The notes under the pieces: model-generated | Told to the model about the DNA's origin: nothing | Seen by the model: the letters and a program-made list of their open reading frames with translations, nothing else | Database searches by the model: none | Source of the DNA: Plastoroseomonas hellenica | Lineage (GTDB): Bacteria > Pseudomonadota > Alphaproteobacteria > Acetobacterales > Acetobacteraceae | NCBI RefSeq assembly: GCF_018129085.1 | Contig: NZ_JAAGBB010000022.1 | Location: forward strand, 1 to 64,000 | Length of the DNA: 64,000 nucleotides | Direction: 5' to 3' | Program-made: the position numbers and the translations under genes | Part shown: positions 1-11,215 of the stretch, piece by piece | Position numbering within the stretch: position 1 is the stretch's first letter | How the letters are laid out: the number at the start of each line of letters is the position of its first letter

Positions 1-380
1 CCCGCAGCCTGGCGCTGGCGGCGCGGGACGAGCGGCTGGCAGCGCGGGAGGGCAAGCCTGGCGCCGCCCGCGGGGCGCGCTGGCTCTTCCCCTCGCGCGC
101 CGCCGCCGGGCACCTGACCCGGCAGGGCCTCGGGCTGCTGCTGAAGGAGGTGGCACTGGCCGCCGGCATCGACCCAGAGCGGGTCAGCCCGCATGTGCTG
201 CGCCATTCCTTCGCCAGCCACCTGCTCGGGCACGGGGCGGATCTCAGGTCGCTGCAGATCCTGCTCGGTCATGCCGACATCGCGACGACCCAGATCTACA
301 CCCGGGTGCTGGAGGAGCGGCTGCGCGCCCTGCTCGCGGCGTATCACCCCCTCGCCGAGGGTGGATCCGCGGGTTCCTGA
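1..380 (+). CDS. xerD: Tyrosine recombinase XerD, C-terminal part (5' end outside window)
   Basis: The reading frame is open from base 3 and runs in from the left edge, so the N-terminal SAM-like domain and much of the catalytic domain are missing. The visible part has the [12 protein letters not shown] box (the His-x-x-Arg of the catalytic site), the second conserved His in [14 protein letters not shown], and the Tyr nucleophile in that same string. XerD acts with XerC at dif to resolve chromosome dimers. The ending, with HPLA just before the stop, resembles XerD rather than XerC. The neighbouring accA also fits XerD, since xerD-accA adjacency is common in alphaproteobacteria. Confidence 0.85.
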   Translation, partial: RSLALAARDERLAAREGKPGAARGARWLFPSRAAAGHLTRQGLGLLLKEVALAAGIDPERVSPHVLRHSFASHLLGHGADLRSLQILLGHADIATTQIYTRVLEERLRALLAAYHPLAEGGSAGS

Positions 381-442
381 AACAATTGCTGAGTCCCCGC
401 GCCCTTACGTCCAGCCCGGTTTTCGGCTAACCCGCCCCGGCC

Positions 443-1399
443 ATGCGCCATTTCCTTGATTTCGAAAAACCGATCGCCGAGCTCGAGGGCAAGATCGAGG
501 AGCTCCGCCGCACCACCGATGCGGGGGGGATCGATGTCGCCGAGGAGGTCGGGCGTCTCCGCGACAAGGCGCACAAGCTGCTGCAGGCGACCTATGCGAA
601 GCTGACCCCCTGGCAGAAGGCGCTGGTCGCCCGCCATCCGGAACGGCCGCACGCCTCCGACTACATCGCGGCGCTGATCGATGGCTTCACGCCGCTGGCC
701 GGCGACCGCGCCTTCGCCGATGACGCGGCGGTGCTGGGCGGCATGGGCCGCTTCCGCGGCCGCGCCGTGATGGTGCTGGGCACCGAGCGCGGCCACGACA
801 CCGAAAGCCGCGTGAAGCATAATTTCGGCATGGCGCGGCCGGAGGGCTACCGCAAGGCTCGGCGCCTGATGGAACTCGCGGGGCGCTTCGGCCTGCCGAT
901 CCTCTCTTTCGTCGACACCGCCGGCGCCTTTCCGGGGATCGAGGCCGAGGCGCGCGGCCAGGCGGAAGCCATCGCCCGATCGATCGAGGCCGGGCTCGAC
1001 GCCCCGGTTCCCTTTATCGCGACCGTCATCGGGGAAGGCGGCTCGGGCGGCGCCATCGCGCTCGCTGCCGCCGACCGCATCCTGATGCTGGAGCATGCGA
1101 TCTATTCGGTGATCTCGCCGGAAGGCTGTGCCTCCATCCTCTGGCGCGACGCGGCGCAGGCACCGACGGCCGCGGAGGCGCTGCGGCTGACCGCCGACGA
1201 CCTGAAGCGCCTGGCCTTGATCGATGCCGTGGTGCCGGAGCCGCTGGGCGGCGCGCACCGCGACCGCGACCACATGCTGGCCGCCGTCGGCGACCGCATC
1301 GCCGAGGTGCTGGAGCCGCTGACCGCGCTCGACGGCGCCACCTTGCGCGCCCGTCGGCGCGAGAAGTTCTTGGAGATGGGGCGAGTCGGGGCGCTGTGA
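443..1399 (+). CDS. accA: Acetyl-CoA carboxylase carboxyltransferase subunit alpha
   Basis: 318 residues, the usual AccA length. It starts with [20 protein letters not shown], the typical N-terminal helix. The crotonase-fold core follows, with the glycine-rich [12 protein letters not shown] segment and the [13 protein letters not shown] motif that help form the oxyanion hole and the carboxybiotin/CoA site. With AccD it transfers the carboxyl group from biotinyl-AccB to acetyl-CoA to give malonyl-CoA for fatty-acid synthesis in the cytoplasm. It lies 62 bp after xerD. Its TGA overlaps the GTG start assigned to the next gene. Confidence 0.97.
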   Translation: MRHFLDFEKPIAELEGKIEELRRTTDAGGIDVAEEVGRLRDKAHKLLQATYAKLTPWQKALVARHPERPHASDYIAALIDGFTPLAGDRAFADDAAVLGGMGRFRGRAVMVLGTERGHDTESRVKHNFGMARPEGYRKARRLMELAGRFGLPILSFVDTAGAFPGIEAEARGQAEAIARSIEAGLDAPVPFIATVIGEGGSGGAIALAAADRILMLEHAIYSVISPEGCASILWRDAAQAPTAAEALRLTADDLKRLALIDAVVPEPLGGAHRDRDHMLAAVGDRIAEVLEPLTALDGATLRARRREKFLEMGRVGAL

Positions 1400-2943
1400 C
1401 CGAGCCCGATGACCGGAGCGCCGAAGGGCGCGGAGGTCTGAATCGGGCGTCGGAACGCGGGGACGATACGAGCCCCGACACGGCCGAGGCTCGGCATCGC
1501 GCCTTCCTGCGCGGCTTTCCCGCCATCGCGCTGGCGATCTTCGTCGCCGCCGTCGACCAGACGGCCGCCGCCACCGCGCTGCCGGCGATCGCCGCCGAAT
1601 TCGCCGCCGTCGAGCAAGTGTCCTGGGTGATGGTGGCCTATCTGGTCGCCGGCACCTGCGCCGCCCCCGCCTTCGGGCAATTGGGCGATGCCTTCGGGCG
1701 ACGGCGGCTGCTCTTCGTCGCCCTCGGCATCACGTTCGCGGGCTGCCTGATCAATGCCATGGCGCCGTCGCTGGCCGTGCTGATCGGCGGACGCATCCTG
1801 CAGGGGATCGGCGGCGGCGCGCTGCTGACCATCGCCGTCTCCCTGATCGGGGAAGCACTGCCGCCACGGGAACGCGGGCGCTTCCAGGGCCACATCGCCT
1901 CGATCTATGCCTCGGCCGCAACCTTCGGGCCGGTGGTCGGCGGCTTCCTGACCCAGCATTTCGGCTGGCGCATGATCTTTCTGGTGCTGCCGCCGCTCGC
2001 CCTCCTGGCCATGGCGCTGGCGACGCGCCTGCCGCGCCAGCCCCCTGCGCGCCAGACGCGGCTGCGCTTCGACTGGCTCGGGCTCGGGCTGTTCCTGCTG
2101 GTGGTCGCGCCGGCGCTGGTGGCGCTCGACCAGGCACGGCGGATGGATGCCGCGACGCTGCCGCTGGCCGGCGCCCTCGGCTTGCTGGCGGTCGCGGCGC
2201 TGGTGGTGCTGATCGCCTGGGAGAAGCGGGCGCCCGACCCGCTGCTGCCGATCGGGCTGCTGACCGAGCCTTCCATCTGGCGCACCAACCTGCTCGGTGC
2301 CTGCGTCTTCGGGGCGCTGGTCGGCTCCATCGCCTTCATGCCGATCTTCCTCCAGGCGGTGCGCGGGTTGTCGCCGGCGACCTCCGGGCTGGTGCTGCTG
2401 CCGCTCTCGGTCTGTGGCGCGGTGGGTGCCATGTTCGCCGGGCGGATGATGCTGAAGACCGGGCGCAGCATGGTCTGGCCGGGCTTCGGCCTGACCTGGG
2501 CGGCGGCCATGCTGGCCGCCATCGCACTCGTCGCCCATGTCGCGCCGATCTGGCTGCTGCCGGTGATGCTGGGGGCGACGGCGGTCGGCTTCGGCACGTC
2601 CTTCCCGGTGGCGCAGACCACGGTGCAGGTGGCGGCGGGGGCGGCGCGGCTCGGTGCGGCGGCCGCGTCCGTCCAGCTCTCCCGCAACCTCGGCGCGGCG
2701 ACCGGAACGGCGCTGCTGGGCGCGGTGCTGTTCGGCGGGCTGGCGCTGGCCGGTGGTGAAGTGGCGACGTTGTTCTCGCGGGTCGTGGCGGCACCTGGGC
2801 TGGTGGCGACCTTGCCGGCCGAGGATGCGGCTGGGCTGAAGGCGGCGCTGTCCGCAGCCTTCCGGGCGATGTTCCTGACCGCCGCCGGCTTCTGTGCCGT
2901 CGCGGCCGTCCTGTCGACACGGGTGCCGCTCAGGCGGATCTGA
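1396..2943 (+). CDS. MFS drug exporter, DHA2 (EmrB/QacA-like) family
   Basis: 515 residues with many hydrophobic helices. The first helix carries [14 protein letters not shown], the membrane motif typical of the 14-helix DHA2 group. The loop 2-3 motif [11 protein letters not shown] and the motif-C-like [15 protein letters not shown] follow. It is a probable proton-driven exporter of drugs or other amphipathic compounds in the inner membrane; the substrate is unknown. The GTG start overlaps the accA stop (GTGA). The first roughly 18 codons come from a 53 bp repeat also found after another gene at 22562, so the charged N-terminal extension is probably an acquired, non-functional leader. Confidence 0.88.
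   Translation: MTEPDDRSAEGRGGLNRASERGDDTSPDTAEARHRAFLRGFPAIALAIFVAAVDQTAAATALPAIAAEFAAVEQVSWVMVAYLVAGTCAAPAFGQLGDAFGRRRLLFVALGITFAGCLINAMAPSLAVLIGGRILQGIGGGALLTIAVSLIGEALPPRERGRFQGHIASIYASAATFGPVVGGFLTQHFGWRMIFLVLPPLALLAMALATRLPRQPPARQTRLRFDWLGLGLFLLVVAPALVALDQARRMDAATLPLAGALGLLAVAALVVLIAWEKRAPDPLLPIGLLTEPSIWRTNLLGACVFGALVGSIAFMPIFLQAVRGLSPATSGLVLLPLSVCGAVGAMFAGRMMLKTGRSMVWPGFGLTWAAAMLAAIALVAHVAPIWLLPVMLGATAVGFGTSFPVAQTTVQVAAGAARLGAAAASVQLSRNLGAATGTALLGAVLFGGLALAGGEVATLFSRVVAAPGLVATLPAEDAAGLKAALSAAFRAMFLTAAGFCAVAAVLSTRVPLRRI
1397..1449 (+). repeat. R5 repeat, copy 1 (53 bp, begins at the accA stop codon)
   Basis: This 53 bp stretch matches 22562-22614 at 49 of 53 positions by direct reading. 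It begins with the TGA of the upstream gene in both places and contains the small hairpin GCGCC-GAAG-GGCGC. Here it is read as the N-terminus of the transporter; in the other copy it is intergenic. Confidence 0.8.
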
Positions 2944-3069
2944 GAAGCGGCTCTCGCGTGACAGGATATTATCTCGACTTCGATTTGTCGTCGCGGCAGG
3001 ATCCGGCGGTTGTTTATTCTGCCAAAAAAATGAAATCAGGAGGCTGGTAGTGGCGTCATTCGGATCGAG

Positions 3070-3513
3070 GTGGTGGTCGTGAGCTGGGCGGCGTTGGTGG
3101 CCCAGCCGAAACCTGCGGAGACGCCGCAGCAGCAAGCTGCACGTCTGAAGGCCGAGGCAGAGAAGAAGTCGGCCGACGCCGCGAAAGCGCTTGACGAGCG
3201 TGCAAAGACGCTGTGCGCCTTGGTCCAGGCCCAATGCGGCAGCGCCTCGTCCGGCGGCGTTTCCGGCAACTACAGCGCCTACCAGCTTGAGGTGAAGGGC
3301 GAGTGGACACTCGCCGAGATCAAGCTGGCTTTCACCAAGTGGAAGCAGATCTACGTCAATGCCGGGACCCTGGAATCACTCAACGTCCATATGATGGGAC
3401 CGGCCGCGAAGTGGACTGGCAGTCGCCAGGGAAATTCGCAGGCGAATTTTATCCGCCTGCTTCAGGCCGGGAAGACCTGGTCGGTCAACGTTCACATCAA
3501 CCACAACGGTTAG
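3070..3513 (+). CDS. Hypothetical protein with charged N-terminal helix
   Basis: 147 residues; I do not recognise the family. Residues 12-45 are rich in Ala, Lys, Glu and Gln and probably form a helix or coiled coil (QQQAARLKAEAEKKSADAAK). A mixed domain follows (residues 65-147) ending VNVHINHNG. The start is uncertain: GTG codons at 3070, 3073 and 3079 are all possible. The best Shine-Dalgarno-like AGGAGG (3039-3044) would instead serve a GTG at 3050, which opens only a short frame. The TAG stop is the first three bases of an R3 repeat. The GC content just upstream is low for this genome. It may be an effector-like or immunity-like fragment, but nothing proves that. Confidence 0.5.
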   Translation: MVVVSWAALVAQPKPAETPQQQAARLKAEAEKKSADAAKALDERAKTLCALVQAQCGSASSGGVSGNYSAYQLEVKGEWTLAEIKLAFTKWKQIYVNAGTLESLNVHMMGPAAKWTGSRQGNSQANFIRLLQAGKTWSVNVHINHNG

Positions 3514-3557
3514 AGCAGCTCCCAATCAGGTGGAATCACCCGATCGGGGAAGATGCG
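3511..3557 (+). repeat. R3 palindromic repeat (TAGAGCAG type)
   Basis: It starts TAGAGCAGCTCCC and continues through GGTGGAATCAC and GAAGATGC. The reverse complement of 44054-44104 reads almost the same way. Its first three bases are the stop codon of the upstream gene. Confidence 0.65.
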
Positions 3558-3567
3558 CCAGCCGCCA

Positions 3568-3728
3568 GAGACCATTTGGGAATGGCTGCGGCGAAGGTGT
3601 GGCGGGGATTTTTCGTTCCTGCCGTGGCGACTGACGCAGCCGATGCTGGTTGCATCGGCAAGGAAGCCGGTACGGCAGGGGCGGAAAAGGCCCGCCAGAC
3701 CGACCCGCAGCTATTCCCAAACGGTCTC
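3568..3728. mobile_element. MITE-like element, copy 1 (161 bp)
   Basis: It is bounded by imperfect terminal inverted repeats: GAGACCATTTGGGAATGG at the left and the complement of GAGACCGTTTGGGAATAG at the right. The interior aligns with 19351-19511, which has exactly the same length and TIR layout, sharing blocks such as GCTGGTTGCATCGG and GCAGGGGCGGAAAAGG. It encodes no transposase. The right end touches the stop codon of the minus-strand gene at 3729. The GAGCC/GAGAC termini resemble IS5-family (IS1031-like) ends, so mobilisation in trans is possible; that is inference. Confidence 0.75.
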
Positions 3729-4181
3729 TCAGTCACCCTGGCATTGCAGCGCCAGCGCGCCGCGCGGCCCGAACTCCGCGTCGATCTGGTCCGGCCGCGT
3801 CCAGGCAAGGCTCTCCTCGCCCTGCTCGGTCCGGCCGCCGCGTGCGGTGGGCTGGCCGTAGCGGCGAATCAACCAAGCGCGCAACGCGATGCCGGCCCCG
3901 TCGCCATCGGCGCGATAGCTGATGCAGCGCAGCCCGCCCGGGGAGGCAAAGCCGAAGGCGACGGTGAAGCTGGGGCCGGCATCCGTGCGCTGGCTGGCGG
4001 TGACGCGATACTCGATCGCCCCGGCCGAGCGGCGCTCCGGCGCCGGCAGCACCCGCGCCGCGCCGCGGGAAGCGGCGATCACCTGCTGCTCCGTCATGCC
4101 CCAGCGGGTGTATTCGAAGTGGGCCTGCGCCGGTGCGGTCGCCAAGAGCGCCGCGAGCAGGGCGTAGCTGGCGCGCTTCAT
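3729..4181 (-). CDS. Hypothetical secreted protein
   Basis: 150 residues. An N-terminal signal peptide (MKRASYALLAALLATAPAQA) precedes the mature start HFEYTRWGMTEQQV, so the protein is probably periplasmic. The phrase YTRWGMTEQQVIAAS resembles small periplasmic proteins that open with a 'WGMT/S' segment, but I cannot name a function. I chose the ATG at 4181 because the signal peptide starts there; the longer frame upstream runs through repeat DNA. Its stop codon abuts a MITE-like element. It lies downstream of panB on the same strand, separated by an R4 repeat. Confidence 0.7.
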   Translation of the reverse strand: MKRASYALLAALLATAPAQAHFEYTRWGMTEQQVIAASRGAARVLPAPERRSAGAIEYRVTASQRTDAGPSFTVAFGFASPGGLRCISYRADGDGAGIALRAWLIRRYGQPTARGGRTEQGEESLAWTRPDQIDAEFGPRGALALQCQGD

Positions 4182-4182
4182 G

Positions 4183-4260
4183 GTTTCTCGCGCAGCCGCC
4201 ACGCCAACCCTGCGCGAGTCTTTAGTTTCGCGCGCAGCCGCCACACCAACCCTGCGCGCC
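4183..4260 (-). repeat. R4 repeat, two tandem units
   Basis: Two units about 42 bp apart read (plus strand) GTTTC(T/G)CGCGCAGCCGCCAC(G/A)CCAACCCTGCGCG. A related single unit is at 18595-18639. On the minus strand both loci lie between the stop of one gene and the start of the next, and both read GCGCGC-GG(G)TTGG. Just downstream of the panB stop there is also a 7 bp hairpin, GCCCGGC-TTTCGTG-GCCGGGC, without a T-run. Confidence 0.6.
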
Positions 4261-4285
4261 GAGGCCCGGCCACGAAAGCCGGGCA

Positions 4286-5101
4286 TCAGTAGCAATGCTC
4301 CGGGGCGGGAAAGCGCCCCTCCTTCACCGCTGCGACATAAGCGGCGATAGCGGCGTCGATGCTGCCCGCCCCGGCCAGGAAATCCTTGGTGAAGCGCGCG
4401 GTCCTGCCCGGATAGACGCCGATCATGTCGTGCAGCACCAGGATCTGCCCAGCGCAATCCGGCCCGGCGCCGATGCCGATGGTCGGCATGCGCGGGCAGG
4501 CGGCGGTGATCGCCGCACCGAGCGCCGCCGGCACCATCTCGATGACGCAGAGCGCGGCGCCGGCCTCTTCCAGCGCCTTCGCATCTGCCTCCAGCCGCGC
4601 CGCGCCCTCGGGCCTGGCGCCCTGCACGCGGTAGCCGCCGAGCGTGTTCACCGATTGTGGCGTCAGGCCGATATGGGCGCAGACGGGAATGCCGCGCTCC
4701 ACCAGGAAACGCACCGTCTCCGCCAGCCAGGCGCCGCCTTCGATCTTCACCATATGGGCGCCGGCGGCCATCAGCCGGGCGGCGCTGCGGAAGGCCTGTT
4801 CGCGGCTTTCCTGGTAGCTGCCGAAGGGCAGGTCGGCCATCACCATGGCCCGCCTGGTGCCGCGCAGGACGGATGCGGTGTGGTACTCCACCTGCTCCAG
4901 CGTCACCGGCAGGGTCGAGCCATGGCCCTGCAGCACGTTGCCCATGGAATCGCCGACCAGGAACAGCTCGACGCCGCTGCGGTCGAGCAGCGCCGCGAAG
5001 CTGGAATCATAGCAGGTGAGGGAGGCGATCTTCTCACCCTTCGCGGCCATGCGGGCGAAATCGCCGAGGCGAATCGGCTTGCCGTCCTGCAGGTAGGCCA
5101 T
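4286..5101 (-). CDS. panB: 3-methyl-2-oxobutanoate hydroxymethyltransferase
   Basis: 271 residues, normal for PanB. It transfers a hydroxymethyl group from methylene-tetrahydrofolate to alpha-ketoisovalerate to make ketopantoate, the first committed step to pantothenate and CoA. Visible signatures are [34 protein letters not shown] (Mg-binding Asp), [20 protein letters not shown] and [19 protein letters not shown]. The ATG at 5101 gives the canonical N-terminus ([15 protein letters not shown]); the frame is open further upstream but only inside secA. It lies 14 bp after secA and is probably co-transcribed with it. panC is not in the window. Confidence 0.97.
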   Translation of the reverse strand: MAYLQDGKPIRLGDFARMAAKGEKIASLTCYDSSFAALLDRSGVELFLVGDSMGNVLQGHGSTLPVTLEQVEYHTASVLRGTRRAMVMADLPFGSYQESREQAFRSAARLMAAGAHMVKIEGGAWLAETVRFLVERGIPVCAHIGLTPQSVNTLGGYRVQGARPEGAARLEADAKALEEAGAALCVIEMVPAALGAAITAACPRMPTIGIGAGPDCAGQILVLHDMIGVYPGRTARFTKDFLAGAGSIDAAIAAYVAAVKEGRFPAPEHCY

Positions 5102-5115
5102 GCCCCGGCCGCCTC

Positions 5116-7845
<2,730 letters not shown>

Positions 7846-8018
7846 GAGGGCTGGGGCTCTCCGGCCGATATGCGGCGCGGCTCGGGCGCGGCCCCGGACA
7901 GATAGGCGGGCAGGGGGGCAAGGTCAATTCGGAGGCACCGTGCGCCATGCCCGGATAGGCGCCTTGTCCCTCCGGGCCGCTTCGGCCATGGTCCGCGCGA
8001 CCCTGACCAGAGGCCCTG

Positions 8019-8975
8019 ATGCGCCTGTTTGTCCCGTCTTCGCTTCCCCGTGCCGCGCTGATGGCCTTCGCCCTGTTGGCCGCGCCGGCGGCGCTGGCCC
8101 AGCAGCCGGCGCCAGGCTCGGCCCCGATCCAGCCGGCGCCCCCCCCGGGGGACCCAGTGGTCGCGCGGGTGGATGGGGAGCCGATCACGCTTTCCGAGGT
8201 CACCGCCATGGCCCGGACCCTGCCGGAGGAGCTGCGCGGCGCGCCGCCGCAGGTGGTGCTGCCGCTGCTCGTCGACCAGATGGTGACGCAGCGCGCCATC
8301 GTCGGCGCCGCCCGCCGCGCCGGGCTCGACCGCGATCCGACGATCCAGGCCCGGATCCGCCGCGCCGAGGACCAGGAGCTGGCCCAGGCCCTGATCGCGC
8401 GCGAGATCGCCGGCCGCATCGATGACGCGGCGATCCGCCGCCGCTACGACCGCGATGTCGGCAGCCGCCCTCCGGAGGAGGAGGTGCACGCGCGCCACAT
8501 CCTGGTGGCGACCGAAGCCGAGGCACGGGAGGCGCTGCGCGAGGTCCAGGGTGGCGCTGATTTCGCCGCGGTGGCGACGCGCCGCAGCACCGGCCCCGGC
8601 GCACAGCAGGGCGGCGATCTCGGCTTCTTCAAGCGCGGCGACCTGGTGCCGGAATTCGCCGCGGCCGCCTTCGCCCTGCAGCCGGGGCAGGTTTCGGAGA
8701 ATCCGGTCCGCACGCCCTTCGGCTGGCATGTGATCCGCGTCGAGGAGCGGCGCACAGCGCCTCCCCAGCCCTTCGAGGAGGCGCGGGACGCCATTCGCCA
8801 GCAGTTGTTCGAGGACGAGGTGAACGCGACGGTCGAGCGCATCCGCGGCGCCGCCCGTATCGAACGCTTCAACCTCGATGGCACGGCCGAGCGCCCGACC
8901 GACCGGGCCGAGCCGCCGGCGCCCGCGGCGCCCCCCGGCCGGGGTGGCGCCGTTCCCTCCGTCCCCCGCCGCTGA
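8019..8975 (+). CDS. Periplasmic parvulin-type peptidyl-prolyl isomerase
   Basis: 318 residues. A signal peptide (residues 1-28, ending PAALAQ) is followed by a Pro-rich linker, a SurA-N-like helical chaperone region (about 45-150) and one PpiC/rotamase domain (about 160-255) with the motifs [34 protein letters not shown] and [13 protein letters not shown]. It probably assists folding of exported and outer-membrane proteins. The C-terminus is a low-complexity Pro/Arg tail. It lies 14 bp upstream of argJ and opposite secA. Confidence 0.92.
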   Translation: MRLFVPSSLPRAALMAFALLAAPAALAQQPAPGSAPIQPAPPPGDPVVARVDGEPITLSEVTAMARTLPEELRGAPPQVVLPLLVDQMVTQRAIVGAARRAGLDRDPTIQARIRRAEDQELAQALIAREIAGRIDDAAIRRRYDRDVGSRPPEEEVHARHILVATEAEAREALREVQGGADFAAVATRRSTGPGAQQGGDLGFFKRGDLVPEFAAAAFALQPGQVSENPVRTPFGWHVIRVEERRTAPPQPFEEARDAIRQQLFEDEVNATVERIRGAARIERFNLDGTAERPTDRAEPPAPAAPPGRGGAVPSVPRR

Positions 8976-8989
8976 ACGAGGTCCGATCG

Positions 8990-10228
8990 ATGGCCGGCAA
9001 GGATTTGCCCGTGTCCCCGCTTGCGTTGCCGCTGCCCGAGATGCCGCCGATCGAGGGGGTGCTGCTCGGCTCCGCTGAGGCCGGCATCCGATACAAGGCG
9101 CGCGAGGATGTGACCATGATGGTCTTCCCCGCCGGTACCACCGTTGCGGGCGTCTTCACCAAGAACAAGTGCCCGGGCGCGCCGGTCGATTGGTGCCGGG
9201 ACGCGCTGAAGGGCGGCAAGGCCCGGGCGCTGGTCGTCACCGCCGGCAATTCCAACGTCTTCACCGGCAAGGCCGGGCGTCAGACCTGCGCCGAGACCGC
9301 GCGCGCCATGGCGGAACTGGCCGGCTGCAAGCCGCGCGAGGTCTTCCTGGCCTCGACCGGCGTGATCGGCGAGCGGCTGCCGACCGAGAAGCTGACGGCG
9401 GCGCTGCCACCCCTGCATGCCAGGCTCCATGCCGATGGCTGGGGCGCGGCCGCGCGGTCCATCATGACCACCGACACCTTCCCGAAGGGCTCGGTCCGCA
9501 CCGCGAAGATCGGCGACACCACCGTGACCGTCGCCGGCATCGCCAAGGGCAGCGGCATGATCGCGCCCGACATGGCGACCATGCTGAGCTTCCTCGCGAC
9601 CGATGCGAAGATCCCGGCTGGCGCCCTGCAGGCGCTGCTGAGCAAGGGCGTCGGCCCCAGCTTCAACGCCGTGACGGTCGACAGTGATACCTCGACCTCC
9701 GACACGGTGCTGCTCTTCGCGACCGGGGCTGCCAAGCATCCGCGCGTGCCGGCCGATGGCGGCGCGATGCTCAAGGACTTCAAGCGCGCGCTGAACGAGG
9801 TGCTGATGGACCTCGCGCTGATGGTCGCGCGCGACGGCGAGGGCGCGCAGAAGCTGATCCGCATCGACGTGACCGGCGCCGTCACTGCGAAGTCCGCCTA
9901 TCGTATCGGCATGAGCATCGCGAATTCGCCGCTTGTGAAGACCGCGATCGCCGGCGAGGACGCGAATTGGGGCCGCATCGTCATGGCGGTCGGCAAGGCC
10001 GGCGAGCCGGCCGATCGCGACCGCCTCTCTGTCGCCGTCGGCGGCACCTGGATGGCGCGGGAGGGCGGTGTGATCCCGGGCTATGACGAGGCGCCGGTGG
10101 TCGCGCACATGAAGGGCCGCGAGGTCGAGATCACCGTCGATATCGGCCTTGGCCGCGGCAAGGCCACGGTGTGGACCTGCGACCTGACGCATGGCTACAT
10201 CGACATCAACGGCAGCTATCGGAGCTGA
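8990..10228 (+). CDS. argJ: Bifunctional glutamate N-acetyltransferase / amino-acid acetyltransferase
   Basis: 412 residues. ArgJ transfers the acetyl group of N-acetylornithine to glutamate in the cyclic arginine pathway. The precursor cleaves itself at the Ala-Thr bond in the conserved [14 protein letters not shown] segment, leaving the Thr as nucleophile of the beta chain. Other family motifs are [13 protein letters not shown] and [10 protein letters not shown], and the C-terminal [10 protein letters not shown]. It is probably co-transcribed with the parvulin gene. In relatives argJ is often followed by GNAT/mutT genes; here a toxin-type island lies between them. Confidence 0.97.
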   Translation: MAGKDLPVSPLALPLPEMPPIEGVLLGSAEAGIRYKAREDVTMMVFPAGTTVAGVFTKNKCPGAPVDWCRDALKGGKARALVVTAGNSNVFTGKAGRQTCAETARAMAELAGCKPREVFLASTGVIGERLPTEKLTAALPPLHARLHADGWGAAARSIMTTDTFPKGSVRTAKIGDTTVTVAGIAKGSGMIAPDMATMLSFLATDAKIPAGALQALLSKGVGPSFNAVTVDSDTSTSDTVLLFATGAAKHPRVPADGGAMLKDFKRALNEVLMDLALMVARDGEGAQKLIRIDVTGAVTAKSAYRIGMSIANSPLVKTAIAGEDANWGRIVMAVGKAGEPADRDRLSVAVGGTWMAREGGVIPGYDEAPVVAHMKGREVEITVDIGLGRGKATVWTCDLTHGYIDINGSYRS

Positions 10229-10591
10229 TGGCGGCGCGGGAGGAACTCCGAGGCGCCGTCTCGGGAATGCTGCCCTGAAGGTAAGGCCGCCGACCAGGCC
10301 ATCGCGACCTCTACCATTGTCATCGTCGCTCCTGACGCGGACCACCCGGTTCCGCGAAGGGCGCCTCGTCGGCGGGATGCGCCGCAGAGGCTGCAAGTAG
10401 TAGCGCGCGGTTTTTTGTTTCGAACTGGGTACGTTTCGTATACCGTCACTCCGTCCTCGAGACTATCAGCCGGTGAATCGGGATCGCCGAGCGTGGCGAT
10501 GACGACGCTGCGCCGACTTTGCGGCGGCGTCTGATCCGGCTTGTTGGTGGGGAGGCCCCGCGCATCCATCGAAGATCGGAAGGGACGGCAA
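10229..10591. other. 363 bp non-coding stretch with a candidate promoter
   Basis: I see no credible gene here; short frames lack coding character. The left half is GC-rich. Around 10410-10445 there is an unusual T-rich patch. It ends at the ribosome binding site of the peptidase gene (AAGGGACGG, 10580-10588). It forms the left border of the accessory island. Confidence 0.6.
10415..10443 (+). promoter_or_regulatory. Candidate sigma-70-type promoter for the papain-like peptidase gene
   Basis: TTGTTT (10415-10420) and GTATAC (10438-10443) are separated by 17 bp in the least GC-rich patch of the intergenic region. This is pattern matching only, with no experimental support. Confidence 0.3.
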
Positions 10592-11161
10592 ATGAGCGTT
10601 TATCTGGACGTACCGTTTGTGTCGCAGCTGGGCTTCGGGAGCGGCGGCAAGCTGAACGACCCGACCGGATGCTGGTACTGCAGCTGTTGCATGATCGCCT
10701 ACCATTTCGAGGCAGGACCGCGGCTGGGCGTGCCCGAGCTCTACGTGCCGAACGCGGGCCATCTGCCGATTGGCGGTACGGAAGCGACCGACGCGCTGAA
10801 AAAGAAGGGCATCAACACCACCAGCGGCGGCGAGGAGATCCTGGCCAAGCGGGAAGGCCTGGAACCCGTCCCGAACCTCGCGACCGACCGCAAGCTCACG
10901 GAGCTGGAGATGCTCCTGCGCAACAACGGCCCCATCTATTTCGCCTGGACCAAGACCCACGGCGGCCAGACCTACGGCCACATCTCCGTCCTGATCGGCA
11001 CCGATGATGGCCCGGGCCAGATCATCTACCATGACCCGGAGAACGCGGCGAACTCCCGCATGACGCTCGCCACCTACAACACCAAGCGGATGCGCGGGAC
11101 CTACGACATGCTGCGGCGTATCGGTGTGATTTCCAGCACGGTGCGCATCAAGACGACATAG
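10592..11161 (+). CDS. Papain-like (C39/C70-type) cysteine peptidase, possible effector
   Basis: 189 residues without a signal peptide. The order Cys-His-Asp of papain-like enzymes is visible: Cys27 in DPTGCWYCSCCM, His130 in QTYGHISVLIG and Asp148 in IIYHDPEN. A residue such as Gln12 in FVSQLGF could form the oxyanion hole. It resembles AvrRpt2-like (C70) and C39-like peptidases found in bacterial toxins and effectors. The ATG at 10592 has a good ribosome site; an upstream in-frame start at 10541 would add an unlikely leader. It faces the immunity gene at 11216 in a convergent pair. No cognate immunity protein for it is obvious. Confidence 0.65.
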   Translation: MSVYLDVPFVSQLGFGSGGKLNDPTGCWYCSCCMIAYHFEAGPRLGVPELYVPNAGHLPIGGTEATDALKKKGINTTSGGEEILAKREGLEPVPNLATDRKLTELEMLLRNNGPIYFAWTKTHGGQTYGHISVLIGTDDGPGQIIYHDPENAANSRMTLATYNTKRMRGTYDMLRRIGVISSTVRIKTT

Positions 11162-11215
11162 CGCGCCGGCTGGCGACGGCCTTCGGCCATACCGGGCCGA
11201 TCGCCCGCCGCCGTG

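Noticed and set aside
3030-3050. Six-codon mini-ORF with AGGAGG inside, before the gene at 3070
   Set aside because: It could be a leader peptide, but the ribosome site and codons are too few to support a claim.
1102-3234. 710-codon open frame on the minus strand
   Set aside because: It lies opposite accA and the MFS gene, is extremely Arg/Gln/His-rich and has no domain. High GC leaves antisense frames open.
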